A stretch of 64,000 nt of DNA, taken from Serratia sp. AKBS12. GTDB taxonomy: Bacteria; Pseudomonadota; Gammaproteobacteria; Enterobacterales; Enterobacteriaceae. The notes under the pieces were generated by a model. The model saw only the letters and a program-made list of their open reading frames with translations, made no database searches and was not told where the DNA came from. Location: NCBI RefSeq assembly GCF_024793895.1, contig NZ_JANUSB010000015.1:496001-560000 (forward strand). The letters are read 5' to 3'. The position numbers were made by a program, and so were the translations under genes. Of the stretch, positions 9,577-18,298 are shown piece by piece. Position 1 is the first letter of the stretch; each line of letters starts with the position of its first letter.

Positions 9577-9873
9577 TCATATGGCAAGCCGGCAGGATAG
9601 CGTTTTTTTCCGCAACGGGCCAATATGCTCCGGACGCGCTTTGACTTCGGACTCGTCCAGCTGCCGATCGGACAATGCCATCATCGCTCGCTGCGGCAGG
9701 GGACGAAAGGGTGATGCGTTTTGTGCCAATTGGCTCGTTGAGCGAGTAAGAGATTTCCTTGCATAATAAAAAGAAATTAAGAATATTATTCCTCCAATCA
9801 GGGGAAAATAAAAAGTAAGATTCACTTGTAATACTCTCTGAGGTGTCTCGGACTTTTTATGGACAGGATACAT
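9577..9873 (-). CDS. Hypothetical 98-residue protein with one membrane span, possibly chimeric
   Basis: After about 18 residues comes one hydrophobic span (LTFYFPLIGGIIFLISFYY). A basic, Pro- and Arg-containing tail follows (FRPLPQRAMMALSDRQ). The coding DNA switches from AT-rich in the first half to GC-rich in the second around 9745-9755, suggesting that the frame crosses a junction between foreign and resident DNA. A GTG before LTFYF might be the real start. No family is recognised. The adjacent gap 9874-10178 is AT-rich and shows no gene. Confidence 0.3.
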   Translation of the reverse strand: MYPVHKKSETPQRVLQVNLTFYFPLIGGIIFLISFYYARKSLTRSTSQLAQNASPFRPLPQRAMMALSDRQLDESEVKARPEHIGPLRKKTLSCRLAI

Positions 9874-10178
9874 GGAGAGGAAAGCAAGGCATGCTTACTT
9901 TCTCATGATAATATCATCGGTAGCAAAAAACGACAAAAGCCCGGGAAGATAACGCGAATGATGCTCATTATACTACAAGCGATTTTAATGCAGAGCCGTA
10001 TAAAGCCATTGTAACCCATAGTATATAAATTATGGACTCAAATAGAAGGTCATAACAGACCATAATAATATAATAAATCTGATATTTATATTTCGTTTAC
10101 ACTTCGTTTCAGTTGGTTGGTGTTAAATGGCTAGTGAGAAGAGCGACGCTTTTGTTGTAAAATTGATTGGAGGTAATA

Positions 10179-10397
10179 ATGAAAGGTAATATCATGGCGA
10201 TTATGGTACTTTCTGCCGCATTCGCTGTTGTTGGGTGTTCAAGTGATTATGTGATCTCCACTAATGATGGTCATATTATGACCACTCATGGGAAGCCTAA
10301 AAAAGATAAAGATACGGGGTTGATATCATATAAGGACTCAGACGGGAACGTTCATCAGTTGCATCAGTCTGATGTCAAAGAGATTGTCGAGAAGTAA
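10179..10397 (+). CDS. YgdI/YgdR-type small lipoprotein (DUF903)
   Basis: A 72-residue precursor starting at ATG 10179, five bases after a GGAGGT ribosome site. A short hydrophobic signal ends in a lipobox-like AVVGC, so Cys near residue 17 would be lipidated. The mature part (SSDYVISTNDGHIMTTHGKP...DSDGNVHQLHQSDVKEI) matches the small SH3-like YgdI/YgdR lipoproteins. Function of the family is poorly known; it is presumed periplasmic and envelope-associated. It lies alone in an AT-rich stretch, suggesting horizontal acquisition. Confidence 0.85.
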   Translation: MKGNIMAIMVLSAAFAVVGCSSDYVISTNDGHIMTTHGKPKKDKDTGLISYKDSDGNVHQLHQSDVKEIVEK

Positions 10398-10420
10398 TTA
10401 AACGTTTTTTACAATATTAA

Positions 10421-10452
10421 AAAGTTCCGTCATGATGAATGCGCGGAACTTT
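10421..10452 (+). terminator. Possible terminator after the YgdI-type gene
   Basis: AAAGTTCCG (10421-10429) pairs perfectly with CGGAACTTT (10444-10452) around a 14-base loop, 23 bases after the stop codon. No strong T run follows, so it may be a weak terminator. Confidence 0.45.
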
Positions 10453-10610
10453 CGTGAAATTATTCTTTATGAAATGTAGTTGCCCCTTCCAATTATTATC
10501 ACTGTTATATCATTTTCCGTCAGATTCGCTATTGATACCGCGATATGTCAGGCTGCCGGTGATATTATCAGTCAGTACTAAAGATGATAATTCCCCAACG
10601 CCATTCACCC

Positions 10611-11036
10611 TTATTTTTGTTTTAGAAGCATCGAACATTGCTTACCCATCGCGAGTTTAACGAAAGGCAATATCAGTAACTTAGGGTTTATGCTTGCAAA
10701 GTAAATCATACCATCTCGGGATTCACCAGGCTGATATGGTTTTAAGAAGTCCACCTGAACGCTATGAGCCAAAAGAGTATGGCCATTATCATCATCAAGA
10801 TAAAAACATAATTGATTTTCCTTGCCAGGGGTTAATGGTGCTTTAGAATTATTACTCACGGTAACTTTATAATAAATGGTATATCTTGACGTGTTTTTTA
10901 TACTATTCCACTCGCTTCCGATTGATCCTTTAAGGGCGGTAACAGTAATATCAAAAAGCCCGTCTGATGCAGTTGCGTTGGTGGATAGCATTATAAACAA
11001 TAATCCAATAATCATTCTTCCCTTGAAGTTAAACAT
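10611..11036 (-). CDS. Secreted protein of unknown function, DUF4354-like
   Basis: A 141-residue protein with a clear Sec signal peptide (basic MFNFKGR, hydrophobic MIIGLLFIMLS, likely cut after the ATA-S region near residue 24). The mature part looks all-beta, with VTVSNNSKAPLTPG, LCFYLDDDNG and a QPGESRDGMIYFAS turn. This pattern resembles the DUF4354 family of small secreted proteins. Two Cys residues could form a disulfide. It stands alone in AT-rich DNA and faces the YgdI-type gene convergently. Location is periplasmic or secreted; function is unknown and the family call is from memory. Confidence 0.6.
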   Translation of the reverse strand: MFNFKGRMIIGLLFIMLSTNATASDGLFDITVTALKGSIGSEWNSIKNTSRYTIYYKVTVSNNSKAPLTPGKENQLCFYLDDDNGHTLLAHSVQVDFLKPYQPGESRDGMIYFASINPKLLILPFVKLAMGKQCSMLLKQK

Positions 11037-11123
11037 ATTTTCTCCTGCAATGTTTAGTTAAAAATTTAAAATACTGCAAGCCCGTTCCCGTCAAGTAAAA
11101 ATATAACATTCATGCTTAGTGAA

Positions 11124-12185
11124 TCAATATTTTTCAATGGAATGATTCGTGGTTCTTCGGTATTCCATGGGGGTGCATCCATATTCTTTATTAAAGCTTC
11201 TGCTAAAATGAGCGCAATCGCTAAAACCTATGTGCAAAGCAATTTCAGTTATACTTTCACTTGAATTGCGTAAAAGCCACTTCCCATACTTTAATCGACA
11301 GTGCCGAATAAAATCAGCGGGAGTTTGGTTAAACTCCGTTTTGAATAACCTGCATAGTTGGCGTGGGCTGATATTAACCTGTTCCGCCAACCATGCAGTA
11401 TTTATAGATTTGACAAGATACTCTTCCACAAGAAAAACTGCTTTACGCAAACGTGTATCTGATACCCGAGTAAAACCGAGAGCTCGCGTAATACTGACAG
11501 CATTATTATCCAGTCGATTAGGAACAGCAATCTGATGGATCGCTTTGGTAGCCCGATCTGGGCCACAATATCTTTTAATCAACTCAGTCGCAGCCGCGAT
11601 TGTAGATATCCCACCGGGGCAAGTCATAATGCCTTTGCTGTCAATATAGTCGCATCCTGTAACAGCCTTAACATCAGGGAAACGCCTACAAAATTCTTGC
11701 AGATGATAAGGATGTACAGCGGCACGATTGCCGGATAGCAGTCCTTCCTCGGCAATAACAAAGCTACCGGTACAAATACCGATAAGATTTACACCCCTTT
11801 CCGCTGCATTGATGAGATACTTTCTGGCCTGCTTTGAAGCTTTATGCAAACTCCTCAGTAATCCACCGATAACGACAATGCAATCAAACTGTTGTGGATC
11901 CTTATAATAACCATCAATGTTGACTGATATTCCTGAACTTGAAATGACTTCATCTTTGGGTTTATTGCCCATTATAAACCAGGAGCAACGTTTTTTTTGG
12001 CTATCATCACCATTGTCTGCAGCGTGCCGCAGAGAGTCGACCAGGCTCGCCAAGGCCAGAATAGGAAACTCCGGCCAGAGCAGTATTCCTACTCTTAGTT
12101 CTGGCTGCCCCTGTGGCGAGGTTTCATCTAAATGGTCTATTTCTTTTATAAACTCATACGACACCTCAGAATACAGTTCTTTCAT
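11124..12185 (-). CDS. GlxA-type AraC-family regulator with DJ-1/PfpI domain
   Basis: A 353-residue protein. Residues about 30-200 form a DJ-1/PfpI (glutamine amidotransferase-like) domain with the nucleophile-elbow region GICTGSFVIAEEG. Residues about 245-345 form an AraC helix-turn-helix pair (WLAEQVNISPRQLCRLFKTEF, ITEIALHIGFSDCAHFSRSF). GlxA-type proteins are sensors for small metabolites that activate neighbouring catabolic or export genes. Its start overlaps the stop codon of the upstream EamA transporter by four bases (ATGA), so the two are translationally coupled. The likely target is that transporter. The ligand is unknown. Confidence 0.88.
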   Translation of the reverse strand: MKELYSEVSYEFIKEIDHLDETSPQGQPELRVGILLWPEFPILALASLVDSLRHAADNGDDSQKKRCSWFIMGNKPKDEVISSSGISVNIDGYYKDPQQFDCIVVIGGLLRSLHKASKQARKYLINAAERGVNLIGICTGSFVIAEEGLLSGNRAAVHPYHLQEFCRRFPDVKAVTGCDYIDSKGIMTCPGGISTIAAATELIKRYCGPDRATKAIHQIAVPNRLDNNAVSITRALGFTRVSDTRLRKAVFLVEEYLVKSINTAWLAEQVNISPRQLCRLFKTEFNQTPADFIRHCRLKYGKWLLRNSSESITEIALHIGFSDCAHFSRSFNKEYGCTPMEYRRTTNHSIEKY

Positions 12186-13090
12186 ATTTGATCCTTCCCA
12201 GCGTGCCTTGCAAACAGTATCGTGAGCAATAAGCCAGTTAAAAGTAAAACAGCACCCGATATGAATCCAGGGGTTAGTATCTCGCCAAGTACTATATGAC
12301 CTGCAATTATACCCATTACGGGGGTCATGAGTATAAATGAGCTTAATGATGCAACCTGGTACTTTCTCAATAGATTAAACCATACCAGATAACTGATAAA
12401 TGAAACTACAACTGTCTGACATAAAAGATTGATAACGACCGTTCCGTCTGGTACCAACCTGTAATCTTCAAAAAATAATGCATAGCCACATAATGTGATT
12501 GACGTTACTGCTAATTGATAGAAAAGTGTGCATGCCGCCGGAGCAGTTGACAGTATGGAACATCGAATAATGATACTGCTTAACCCCCAGGCAAAACCCG
12601 CGGCTACGGCACAAAGATCGCCAGAAAAGGACCAGTCTTTTTCTGACGATAAACCCATTCGGACCGCTAGCGCTATGCCTATGAGAGCTACGCCAATACC
12701 TACCCACTGATATTTATTGAGCTTCTCCTGCGGAAGCAAAAAATGTAACCCCACAGCCGTAAAAACGGGCGCAGTGTATAAATAAAGAGAAACATGGGAT
12801 GTTTCAGTTCTCGAGATTGCTGCTGAAACAAGGAAGAACTCTAACGAAAATAGCAACCCAACCGTTAATGCGGCGAGTAATAATTTTTTATCAGTAAGAT
12901 GATAGAGTATTTTTTCTTTTTTGTTAAAAAACAGCAAAATTAATATGGCAGCAATGCCGGACCTAATTCCAATCTGCATTGTTAAAGATATACTATGTTG
13001 TATCGATTTCATCGCTACCTGTTGCCCACCCCAGACGCAGCAGATGAGGGTCATGACCAAGAAGACCTTCAAATCAATATTTTTTCTCAT
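12182..13090 (-). CDS. EamA/DMT-family transporter, probable metabolite exporter
   Basis: A 302-residue membrane protein with about ten hydrophobic segments in two EamA repeats, typical of the RhtA/YdcZ-type drug/metabolite transporters. The first repeat contains the family signature near VWGGQQVAMK. It is the first gene of a two-gene operon whose second gene is the GlxA-type regulator. That pairing suggests export of an amino acid or small metabolite under feedback control. Substrate is not readable from the sequence. The DNA is AT-richer than the core genes nearby. Confidence 0.85.
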   Translation of the reverse strand: MRKNIDLKVFLVMTLICCVWGGQQVAMKSIQHSISLTMQIGIRSGIAAILILLFFNKKEKILYHLTDKKLLLAALTVGLLFSLEFFLVSAAISRTETSHVSLYLYTAPVFTAVGLHFLLPQEKLNKYQWVGIGVALIGIALAVRMGLSSEKDWSFSGDLCAVAAGFAWGLSSIIIRCSILSTAPAACTLFYQLAVTSITLCGYALFFEDYRLVPDGTVVINLLCQTVVVSFISYLVWFNLLRKYQVASLSSFILMTPVMGIIAGHIVLGEILTPGFISGAVLLLTGLLLTILFARHAGKDQI

Positions 13091-13203
13091 TTGTCATGCT
13101 ACCATGGTGAATAAATGCAATGTTAAATATTTGCTTTAAATTGTTAATGCCCTAAGGGCTGCTTGCCATTCTTGACTGATTTTGACTAGCAACTATGGTT
13201 TTA

Positions 13204-13464
13204 TTATAAAGACTTGCCCTGGTGAGATACATGCTTTACTCGATTGTCTGATGCGATGAAGTGCATTAGTTTTGTCGCTTTATCTCTAAAAAACAACTTT
13301 TTATTATGATTAGATATAAGATCTGACTTTACCCTGGTTGCCATCAGCGAAAAATATTTATAGTCATGTTTGTGCGTGTAGGGTTGAGTAGTGGAATTGG
13401 CACCAAAACTTATCAGAAGCAATGTTATTACTATTATCAAAGATTTATTCAATACGGTGTTCAT
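13204..13464 (-). CDS. Short secreted hypothetical protein
   Basis: An 86-residue frame starting at ATG 13464, seven bases after an AGGA ribosome site; the ATG six bases earlier overlaps that site. A Sec signal peptide is visible (MNTVLNKSLIIVITLLLISFGANS). The mature 60 residues are basic with many Lys and His (THKHDYKYF, NHNKKLFFRDK, VKHVSHQGKSL) and no Cys. No family is recognised. It is AT-rich and isolated, next to an insertion-sequence relic, so it may be accessory or decaying DNA. Confidence 0.5.
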   Translation of the reverse strand: MNTVLNKSLIIVITLLLISFGANSTTQPYTHKHDYKYFSLMATRVKSDLISNHNKKLFFRDKATKLMHFIASDNRVKHVSHQGKSL

Positions 13465-13674
13465 ACACATTTCCTGTATGTACTAAATTTATAAGACCCA
13501 TTTTCAATGCTTTTACATTTTTATACTTGAACGTAACGGACATAAGATTGTCCCCGTCAGACAGATGATTCCAAGGGGCCTCGATGAGCCTACCTGACTT
13601 CGAGCCGAAATCCTGCACCATTCAGAAATAGAATCCCGGCATGATGAATACCTCCCTGAACGGAGATGGTGCCG

Positions 13675-13806
13675 ATGAAAAGTCGCGATTCACCGAAGAA
13701 CGGCGTGTCTATGCCCTGAGGCAGGCTGTGTGAGGACGCCGGTGCCGGAAGTCTGTCGTAAGCCGGGTCTTTCCGAGGTCACATTCTATACGGGGCGGAA
13801 GAAATA
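13675..13806 (+). pseudogene. IS3-family transposase OrfA relic (frameshifted)
   Basis: A GAGATGG ribosome-like site precedes ATGAAAAGTCGC. The frames then spell an IS3-type OrfA in pieces: KSRFTEERRVYALRQA in one frame, then after an early stop TPVPEVCRKPGLSEVTFYTGRKKYGG in the next. At least two frameshifts separate them, one right after the start in the A run. Only the N-terminal helix-turn-helix third is left; no OrfB, and no terminal repeats that I can identify. DNA from 13807 to 14050 has no recognisable gene. Confidence 0.75.
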
Positions 13807-14050
13807 TGGCGGTATTCCACCCCCGGCGTTGCAGCTCATGCGGCAGCAATTTGCGGATACCTTCAGGTTGTTGCCGAGCGACACAAAGAGAGTGCCCAGG
13901 ATAGGCGTACAGCGCAATGCAGGATTGATCACCGTTAATTGGATACCTGGGATCCCAGTGACGGCCGCCGCCGGGCTTGGGTAAAAGAAATGGGCCGTGG
14001 GAATCGGGGAGTTAAAAAGGTTTTTCAGAAGGTTTGATAGTGCGGATTTC

Positions 14051-14073
14051 GCCTCGCAAAAATGCATCGAGGC
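14051..14073 (-). terminator. Weak hairpin after tRNA-Asn copy 1
   Basis: GCCTCG (14051-14056) pairs with CGAGGC (14068-14073), directly 3' of the tRNA on the minus strand. No T run follows, unlike the strong terminator behind tRNA-Asn copy 2. It may be what is left after DNA replacement here. Confidence 0.35.
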
Positions 14074-14081
14074 AGGAAGTA

Positions 14082-14157
14082 TGGCTCCTCTGACTGGACT
14101 CGAACCAGTGACATACGGATTAACAGTCCGCCGTTCTACCGACTGAACTACAGAGGA
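14082..14157 (-). tRNA. tRNA-Asn (GUU), copy 1
   Basis: The minus strand reads a complete 76-base tRNA starting TCCTCTG and ending CAGAGGAGCCA, with the D-loop AGTTCAGTCGGTAGAA, the anticodon stem-loop GGACTGTTAATCC (anticodon GTT) and the T-arm GGTTCGAGTCC. CCA is encoded. It is identical to the second copy at 61928. Enterobacterial tRNA-Asn genes are well-known integration sites for islands such as the Yersinia high-pathogenicity island. Its 3' side faces the accessory segment at 9.7-14.1 kb. Confidence 0.98.
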
Positions 14158-14175
14158 ATCGTGTGAACGGGGCGC

Positions 14176-14204
14176 ATGTTAGCGAGGGTGAGGATGTTTG
14201 TCAA
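14176..14204 (-). promoter_or_regulatory. Promoter of tRNA-Asn copy 1
   Basis: On the minus strand TTGACA (14199-14204) and TAACAT (14176-14181) are separated by exactly 17 bases and followed by a GC-rich discriminator (GCGCCCC), as expected for a growth-rate-controlled stable-RNA promoter. Confidence 0.85.
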
Positions 14205-14461
14205 AGCCGGGATTCGGCAAAAAAGCGCGTTTGCTGATGCAATGTACAGCATGGCGGGTTTTTCGCCACCGCTGGGGTAATTGGCAAGCAAAATGGCGTA
14301 GGGGAGCGCCGGCGATACCGGCGGGATCGTGGTGGGGCAGATATTTTTGGCTCACCTGCAAGAAAAATAATTATCATAAAAAGTGTGACGCATATCGCAT
14401 TTTATAACGCAGTTGGATAAAATATCTCCATTGCTTCCCACCTGTTCTGGACCCATTTACC

Positions 14462-15649
14462 ATGGAAGAAATTGCCGCTTCCCGCCGCACAGCCTGGCTG
14501 CGCGTCGTCGTGCTTGCCGTTTCGGCATTTATTTTTAATACCACCGAATTTATTCCGGTCGGTTTGCTCAGTGACATTGCCCAAAGCTTCGCCATGCAAA
14601 CCGAACAGGTGGGGCTGATTATTACCATTTATGCCTGGATCGTGGCCACGGCGTCGTTGATCTGCATGCTGCTGACCAGCAAGATTGAGCGTCGCAAGTT
14701 GCTTATCGGCGTATTTATCCTGTTTATCGCCAGCCATGTGTTGACCGCCGTGGCCTGGGATTTCACCACGCTGGTGATTTCACGTGCCGGCGTAGCCTTG
14801 GCGCACTCGGTGTTTTGGGCAATTACCGCCTCTCTGGCGATTCGCGTGGCTCCGGCGGGTAAAAAAGCGCAGGCATTAAGCATGCTGGCCGGCGGCACCG
14901 CCCTGGCGATGGTGCTGGGTTTGCCGCTGGGCCGGGTGGTCGGGCAGTTGCTCGGCTGGCGTATGACCTTTATTGGCATCGCGGTGGCGGCAACCTTGGC
15001 GCTGGTGATGCTGTGGCGACTGCTGCCGGAACTGAAAAGCGAGCACTCCGGCTCACTGGCCAGCGTACCGATGCTGTTCAAACGCCCGGCGCTGGTCAGC
15101 CTGTATATGTTGACCATTATCGTGGTGACGGCGCATTTCACCGCTTACAGCTACATCGAGCCTTTCATTCAGAACGTGGCCGGCCTGAGCGGCAACTTCA
15201 CCACCTTGATGCTGCTACTGTTCGGTGCGAGTGGCATCATCGGCAGCATGCTGTTCAGCCGTTATAGCGAGCGTTATCCGTCGGGTCTGTTTATCGGCGC
15301 GATTGGCCTGCTGACGCTGTGCCTGCTGTTGCTGTTGCCGGCGGCGGGCAGCCAGCTCAACCTCACGCTGCTTTGCGCTTTCTGGGGGATGGCGATTATG
15401 GCGATTGGTCTGTCGATGCAGGCTAAAGTGCTCAGCCTGGCGCCGGACGCGACCGATGTGGCGATGGCGATTTTCTCGGGTTTGTACAATCTGGGGATCG
15501 GCGGTGGGGCGCTGCTGGGCAATCAGGTCAGTTTGCATCTCGGCATGCCGAACATCGGTCTGGTCGGCGCGCCGCTGGCGCTGATCGCCCTGGGTTGGTG
15601 CGTGCTGAACTTCTACCGCAGCGAACGGCTGCAACACCACCGCGCGTAA
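14462..15649 (+). CDS. sotB: Sugar efflux transporter B (MFS)
   Basis: A 395-residue major facilitator with 12 predicted helices. The N-terminal block ([22 protein letters not shown]), the [11 protein letters not shown] loop and the helix containing [15 protein letters not shown] follow E. coli SotB (YdeA) closely by memory. SotB exports arabinose, lactose and other sugars or IPTG at the inner membrane. It is monocistronic and convergent with amn. The upstream 304-base gap holds the tRNA promoter at one end and the sotB promoter region at the other; an AT-rich ATAATTATCATA element lies about 95 bases before the start. Confidence 0.9.
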   Translation: MEEIAASRRTAWLRVVVLAVSAFIFNTTEFIPVGLLSDIAQSFAMQTEQVGLIITIYAWIVATASLICMLLTSKIERRKLLIGVFILFIASHVLTAVAWDFTTLVISRAGVALAHSVFWAITASLAIRVAPAGKKAQALSMLAGGTALAMVLGLPLGRVVGQLLGWRMTFIGIAVAATLALVMLWRLLPELKSEHSGSLASVPMLFKRPALVSLYMLTIIVVTAHFTAYSYIEPFIQNVAGLSGNFTTLMLLLFGASGIIGSMLFSRYSERYPSGLFIGAIGLLTLCLLLLLPAAGSQLNLTLLCAFWGMAIMAIGLSMQAKVLSLAPDATDVAMAIFSGLYNLGIGGGALLGNQVSLHLGMPNIGLVGAPLALIALGWCVLNFYRSERLQHHRA

Positions 15650-15695
15650 TCTGGCACTGCGGCCGAGGGCGACTGGCCCCCGGCCGGGTTCAGAC

Positions 15696-17156
15696 TTAGC
15701 GGAACGGCGGTTCGTTGAAGGTGCGCAGTTTGCGTGAATGCAGGCGCTCACCTTCGGCGCGCAGCAGGTCAATTGCGCGGATACCGATTTGCAAATGCTC
15801 TGAAATCGCCCCCTCATAAAAACGGTTTGCCTGTCCAGGCAGCTTGATCTCACCGTGCAGCGGCTTGTCCGAAACGCACAACAGCGTCCCGTAGGGCACG
15901 CGGAAGCGGTAACCCTGCGCGGCGATGGTGGCGCTTTCCATATCCACGGCCACCGCCCGGCTGAGGTTAAAACGCAGCGCCGACGCCGAATAGCGCAGTT
16001 CCCAGTTGCGGTCGTCGGTAGTGACTACGGTACCGGTGCGCAGCCGCTGTTTGACCTCTTCCCCCGGCATGCCACTGACCATTTTGGTGGCGTCGTACAG
16101 CGCACGCTGCACTTCGGCGATGCTCGGGATCGGAATATCTGGCGGTAACACCGCATCCAGCACGTGATCGTCGCGTAGGTAGGCATGCGCCAGCACGTAA
16201 TCGCCAATTGACTGACTCTCTCGCAGGCCGCCGCAGTGGCCGATCATCAGCCAGGCATTCGGCCGCAGCACCGCCAGATGGTCGCAGATGGTTTTGGCGT
16301 TGGACGGCCCGACGCCGATGTTGATCAGCGTAATACCCTGACCGTTGGCGCCGATCAAATGGTAGGCCGGCATCTGGTGGTTTTTCCAGGCCAGATCGGA
16401 TACGGCCTGCTCGGGCGCCGAGGTTTCTGCGGTGATATAGGTACCGCCAGCACAGGACAGCGCTTGATACGGGCTGTCGGGATCGGCGATTTGTCGGCAG
16501 GCCCAGCTGACGAACTCGTCAACGTAGCGGGTATAATTGGTGAATAGCACAAACGGCTGGAAGTCTTCTACCCGCGTACCGGTGTAATGGCGCAGACGCG
16601 CCAGCGAAAAGTCCACGCGCAGCGCATCAAAGTGCGACAACGGGAAGGTATCGGTGGCGTGGAATAAGCCATCGGCAGTTTCATCGCCAATTTGTGACAG
16701 TTCGGTGGTGGGAAAATGCTGCGCCAACCCGGCGCTCATGGAACGATCCAGCGACAGGCTGGAGCCGTCAATCACATACGGGTAGGGGATCTCGAGCGTT
16801 GACGGCACGACCTCGATGTTGGCGCCGTATTCGCTTTGCAGCAGAGTCAGCTGATCGGCCAGATAATGGCGGAACAATTGCGGCCGGGTAACGGAGGTGG
16901 TGTAGCAGCCTGGATGGGTGAAACGCCCATAGGCGCGGGTTTTTTTCTCGCTGGGGGCGGTGCCATCCCAACTGACCCGCAGTTGCGGATAGACAAACAG
17001 CCCTTCAGCGCGCGCTTTGACGTCAGGCAACTTACCGTGCTCAATATAGGCGCCAATCGCCGTGCGCAGCGCATTTACCGCGTTGTCGTACAGGGTTTCC
17101 AGTTGATCCAGTGCCTCGGAGGCCGTCAGTCTGGTGCCCGTTTCGCTGTTGGTCAT
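15696..17156 (-). CDS. amn: AMP nucleosidase
   Basis: A 486-residue enzyme matching E. coli Amn in length and sequence. The N-terminal AMP-nucleosidase-specific domain (about 1-180) is followed by a nucleoside-phosphorylase-like catalytic domain with NIGVGPSNAKT, MIGHCGG and a VDMESATIAAQGYRF segment that binds the ribose. It hydrolyses AMP to adenine and ribose 5-phosphate in the cytosol, regulating the AMP pool. In E. coli the gene lies near the asn tRNA cluster, and it lies close to tRNA-Asn here as well. Confidence 0.97.
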   Translation of the reverse strand: MTNSETGTRLTASEALDQLETLYDNAVNALRTAIGAYIEHGKLPDVKARAEGLFVYPQLRVSWDGTAPSEKKTRAYGRFTHPGCYTTSVTRPQLFRHYLADQLTLLQSEYGANIEVVPSTLEIPYPYVIDGSSLSLDRSMSAGLAQHFPTTELSQIGDETADGLFHATDTFPLSHFDALRVDFSLARLRHYTGTRVEDFQPFVLFTNYTRYVDEFVSWACRQIADPDSPYQALSCAGGTYITAETSAPEQAVSDLAWKNHQMPAYHLIGANGQGITLINIGVGPSNAKTICDHLAVLRPNAWLMIGHCGGLRESQSIGDYVLAHAYLRDDHVLDAVLPPDIPIPSIAEVQRALYDATKMVSGMPGEEVKQRLRTGTVVTTDDRNWELRYSASALRFNLSRAVAVDMESATIAAQGYRFRVPYGTLLCVSDKPLHGEIKLPGQANRFYEGAISEHLQIGIRAIDLLRAEGERLHSRKLRTFNEPPFR

Positions 17157-17261
17157 AATACCCCTTGTAGCTGGTGGTTTCTGGCTGAGAATATGTTAGA
17201 AAAGTAGCATATTCTCAATATGTTACAACTGTATGCCGCAGGGATGGGCGGTTCTTCCCCC

Positions 17262-18194
17262 TCAGCCGGCAGATTCGTGCGGCGTTGGTGGGGGAGCGGC
17301 AGCGTTTTTGATAAAGCTGATAAAGGCCTTGAGCGGTGCGGGAACCAGGCGATGGCCAGGATAATAGAGATACGGGCCGGAAAAGGCTGGCCACCAGGGC
17401 TCCAGCACCGGTTCAAGCTCGCCGCGTGCAAAATAGGGTCGCAGCCACTCTTCAAACAGCATGACGACGCCGGTACCGGCCATCGCGGCATCGATAGCCA
17501 GATCCGCCGCGCCGCCGAGACGCACGACCAGCGGTCCGTCGACATCCACGCGCACCAGCTCGTCGGCCTTGGCGAATTCCCAACTGGCCAGCGCGCCGCT
17601 GGGGAAACGCCCGCGTATGCAGGCGTGGTTGAGTAATTCATTCGGGTGTTGCGGCCGGCCGTGCCGATTGAGGTAGGCGGTTGACGCGGCGGCGGCGAAA
17701 CGTTGGCTGCGCGGGCCGATAGGCACTGCAATCATGTCCTGTTCCAGCCGTTCGTCATAACGGATACCGGCATCACAACCCGCCGCCAAAATGTCGACGA
17801 AGCTCTCTTCGGTAACGATTTCCATCTGAATATCGGGATAGGCCGCGAGGAACGGTGACACCAGCGTGGGCAGCACTAGCCGGGCGACGCTGACCGGCAC
17901 GTTCAGTTTGAGGGTGCCGGCCGGCTTGTCGCGAAAGTGATTGACCGAATCGAGTGCCGCAGCGATCTCGTTGATGGCGGGCGTCAGCCGCTCCAGCAAA
18001 TCGCGGCCTGCTTCGGTGGGCATTACGCTGCGGGTGGTGCGGTTCAGCAGCCGGACACCAAGCTGCGCCTCCAGCCGGCGTACCGCCTCGCTCAGCCCTG
18101 AGGCGCTGGTGCCACTGGTTCTGGCACCTTCACGGAATCCACCGGCGCGCGTTACCGCGACAAACGCCCTTAAATCGTTCAGATCGCTCTTCAT
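17262..18194 (-). CDS. LysR-family regulator divergent from pdxI
   Basis: A 310-residue LysR protein: helix-turn-helix at about 1-60 (LNDLRAFVAVTRAGGFREGARTSGTSASGLSEAVRRLE) and a substrate-binding domain to the end. The M of MKSDLNDL (18194) is the family-typical start; an upstream in-frame start would add ten unrelated residues. It belongs to the broad AaeR/DmlR-like group. It is divergent from the pdxI-like reductase with 104 bases between the starts, so it probably regulates that gene. The inducer is unknown. Confidence 0.88.
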   Translation of the reverse strand: MKSDLNDLRAFVAVTRAGGFREGARTSGTSASGLSEAVRRLEAQLGVRLLNRTTRSVMPTEAGRDLLERLTPAINEIAAALDSVNHFRDKPAGTLKLNVPVSVARLVLPTLVSPFLAAYPDIQMEIVTEESFVDILAAGCDAGIRYDERLEQDMIAVPIGPRSQRFAAAASTAYLNRHGRPQHPNELLNHACIRGRFPSGALASWEFAKADELVRVDVDGPLVVRLGGAADLAIDAAMAGTGVVMLFEEWLRPYFARGELEPVLEPWWPAFSGPYLYYPGHRLVPAPLKAFISFIKNAAAPPPTPHESAG

Positions 18195-18298
18195 CGTGAT
18201 TGTTCGCCATGTCGCACAGCCCATACCGATTGTGCCGGATTATCGCGCGGTCGAAAAGAGACTATCTTGTCAGTAGTGAATGCAAAAGGAGCGATAAC

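Noticed and set aside
9482..9580. Short minus-strand frame starting MNKEHRVSILLPG upstream of the truncated LysR gene
   Set aside because: It is in a different frame from LysR, ends after 32 codons and does not restore the missing HTH helix.
10439..10660. A 73-codon frame between the YgdI-type and DUF4354-like genes
   Set aside because: No ribosome site, overlaps the end of the secreted-protein gene and a hairpin; composition is not protein-like.
13730..13984. An 84-codon frame over the IS3 relic
   Set aside because: Only the first third is OrfA-like; the rest is random continuation, so it is treated as a pseudogene fragment.
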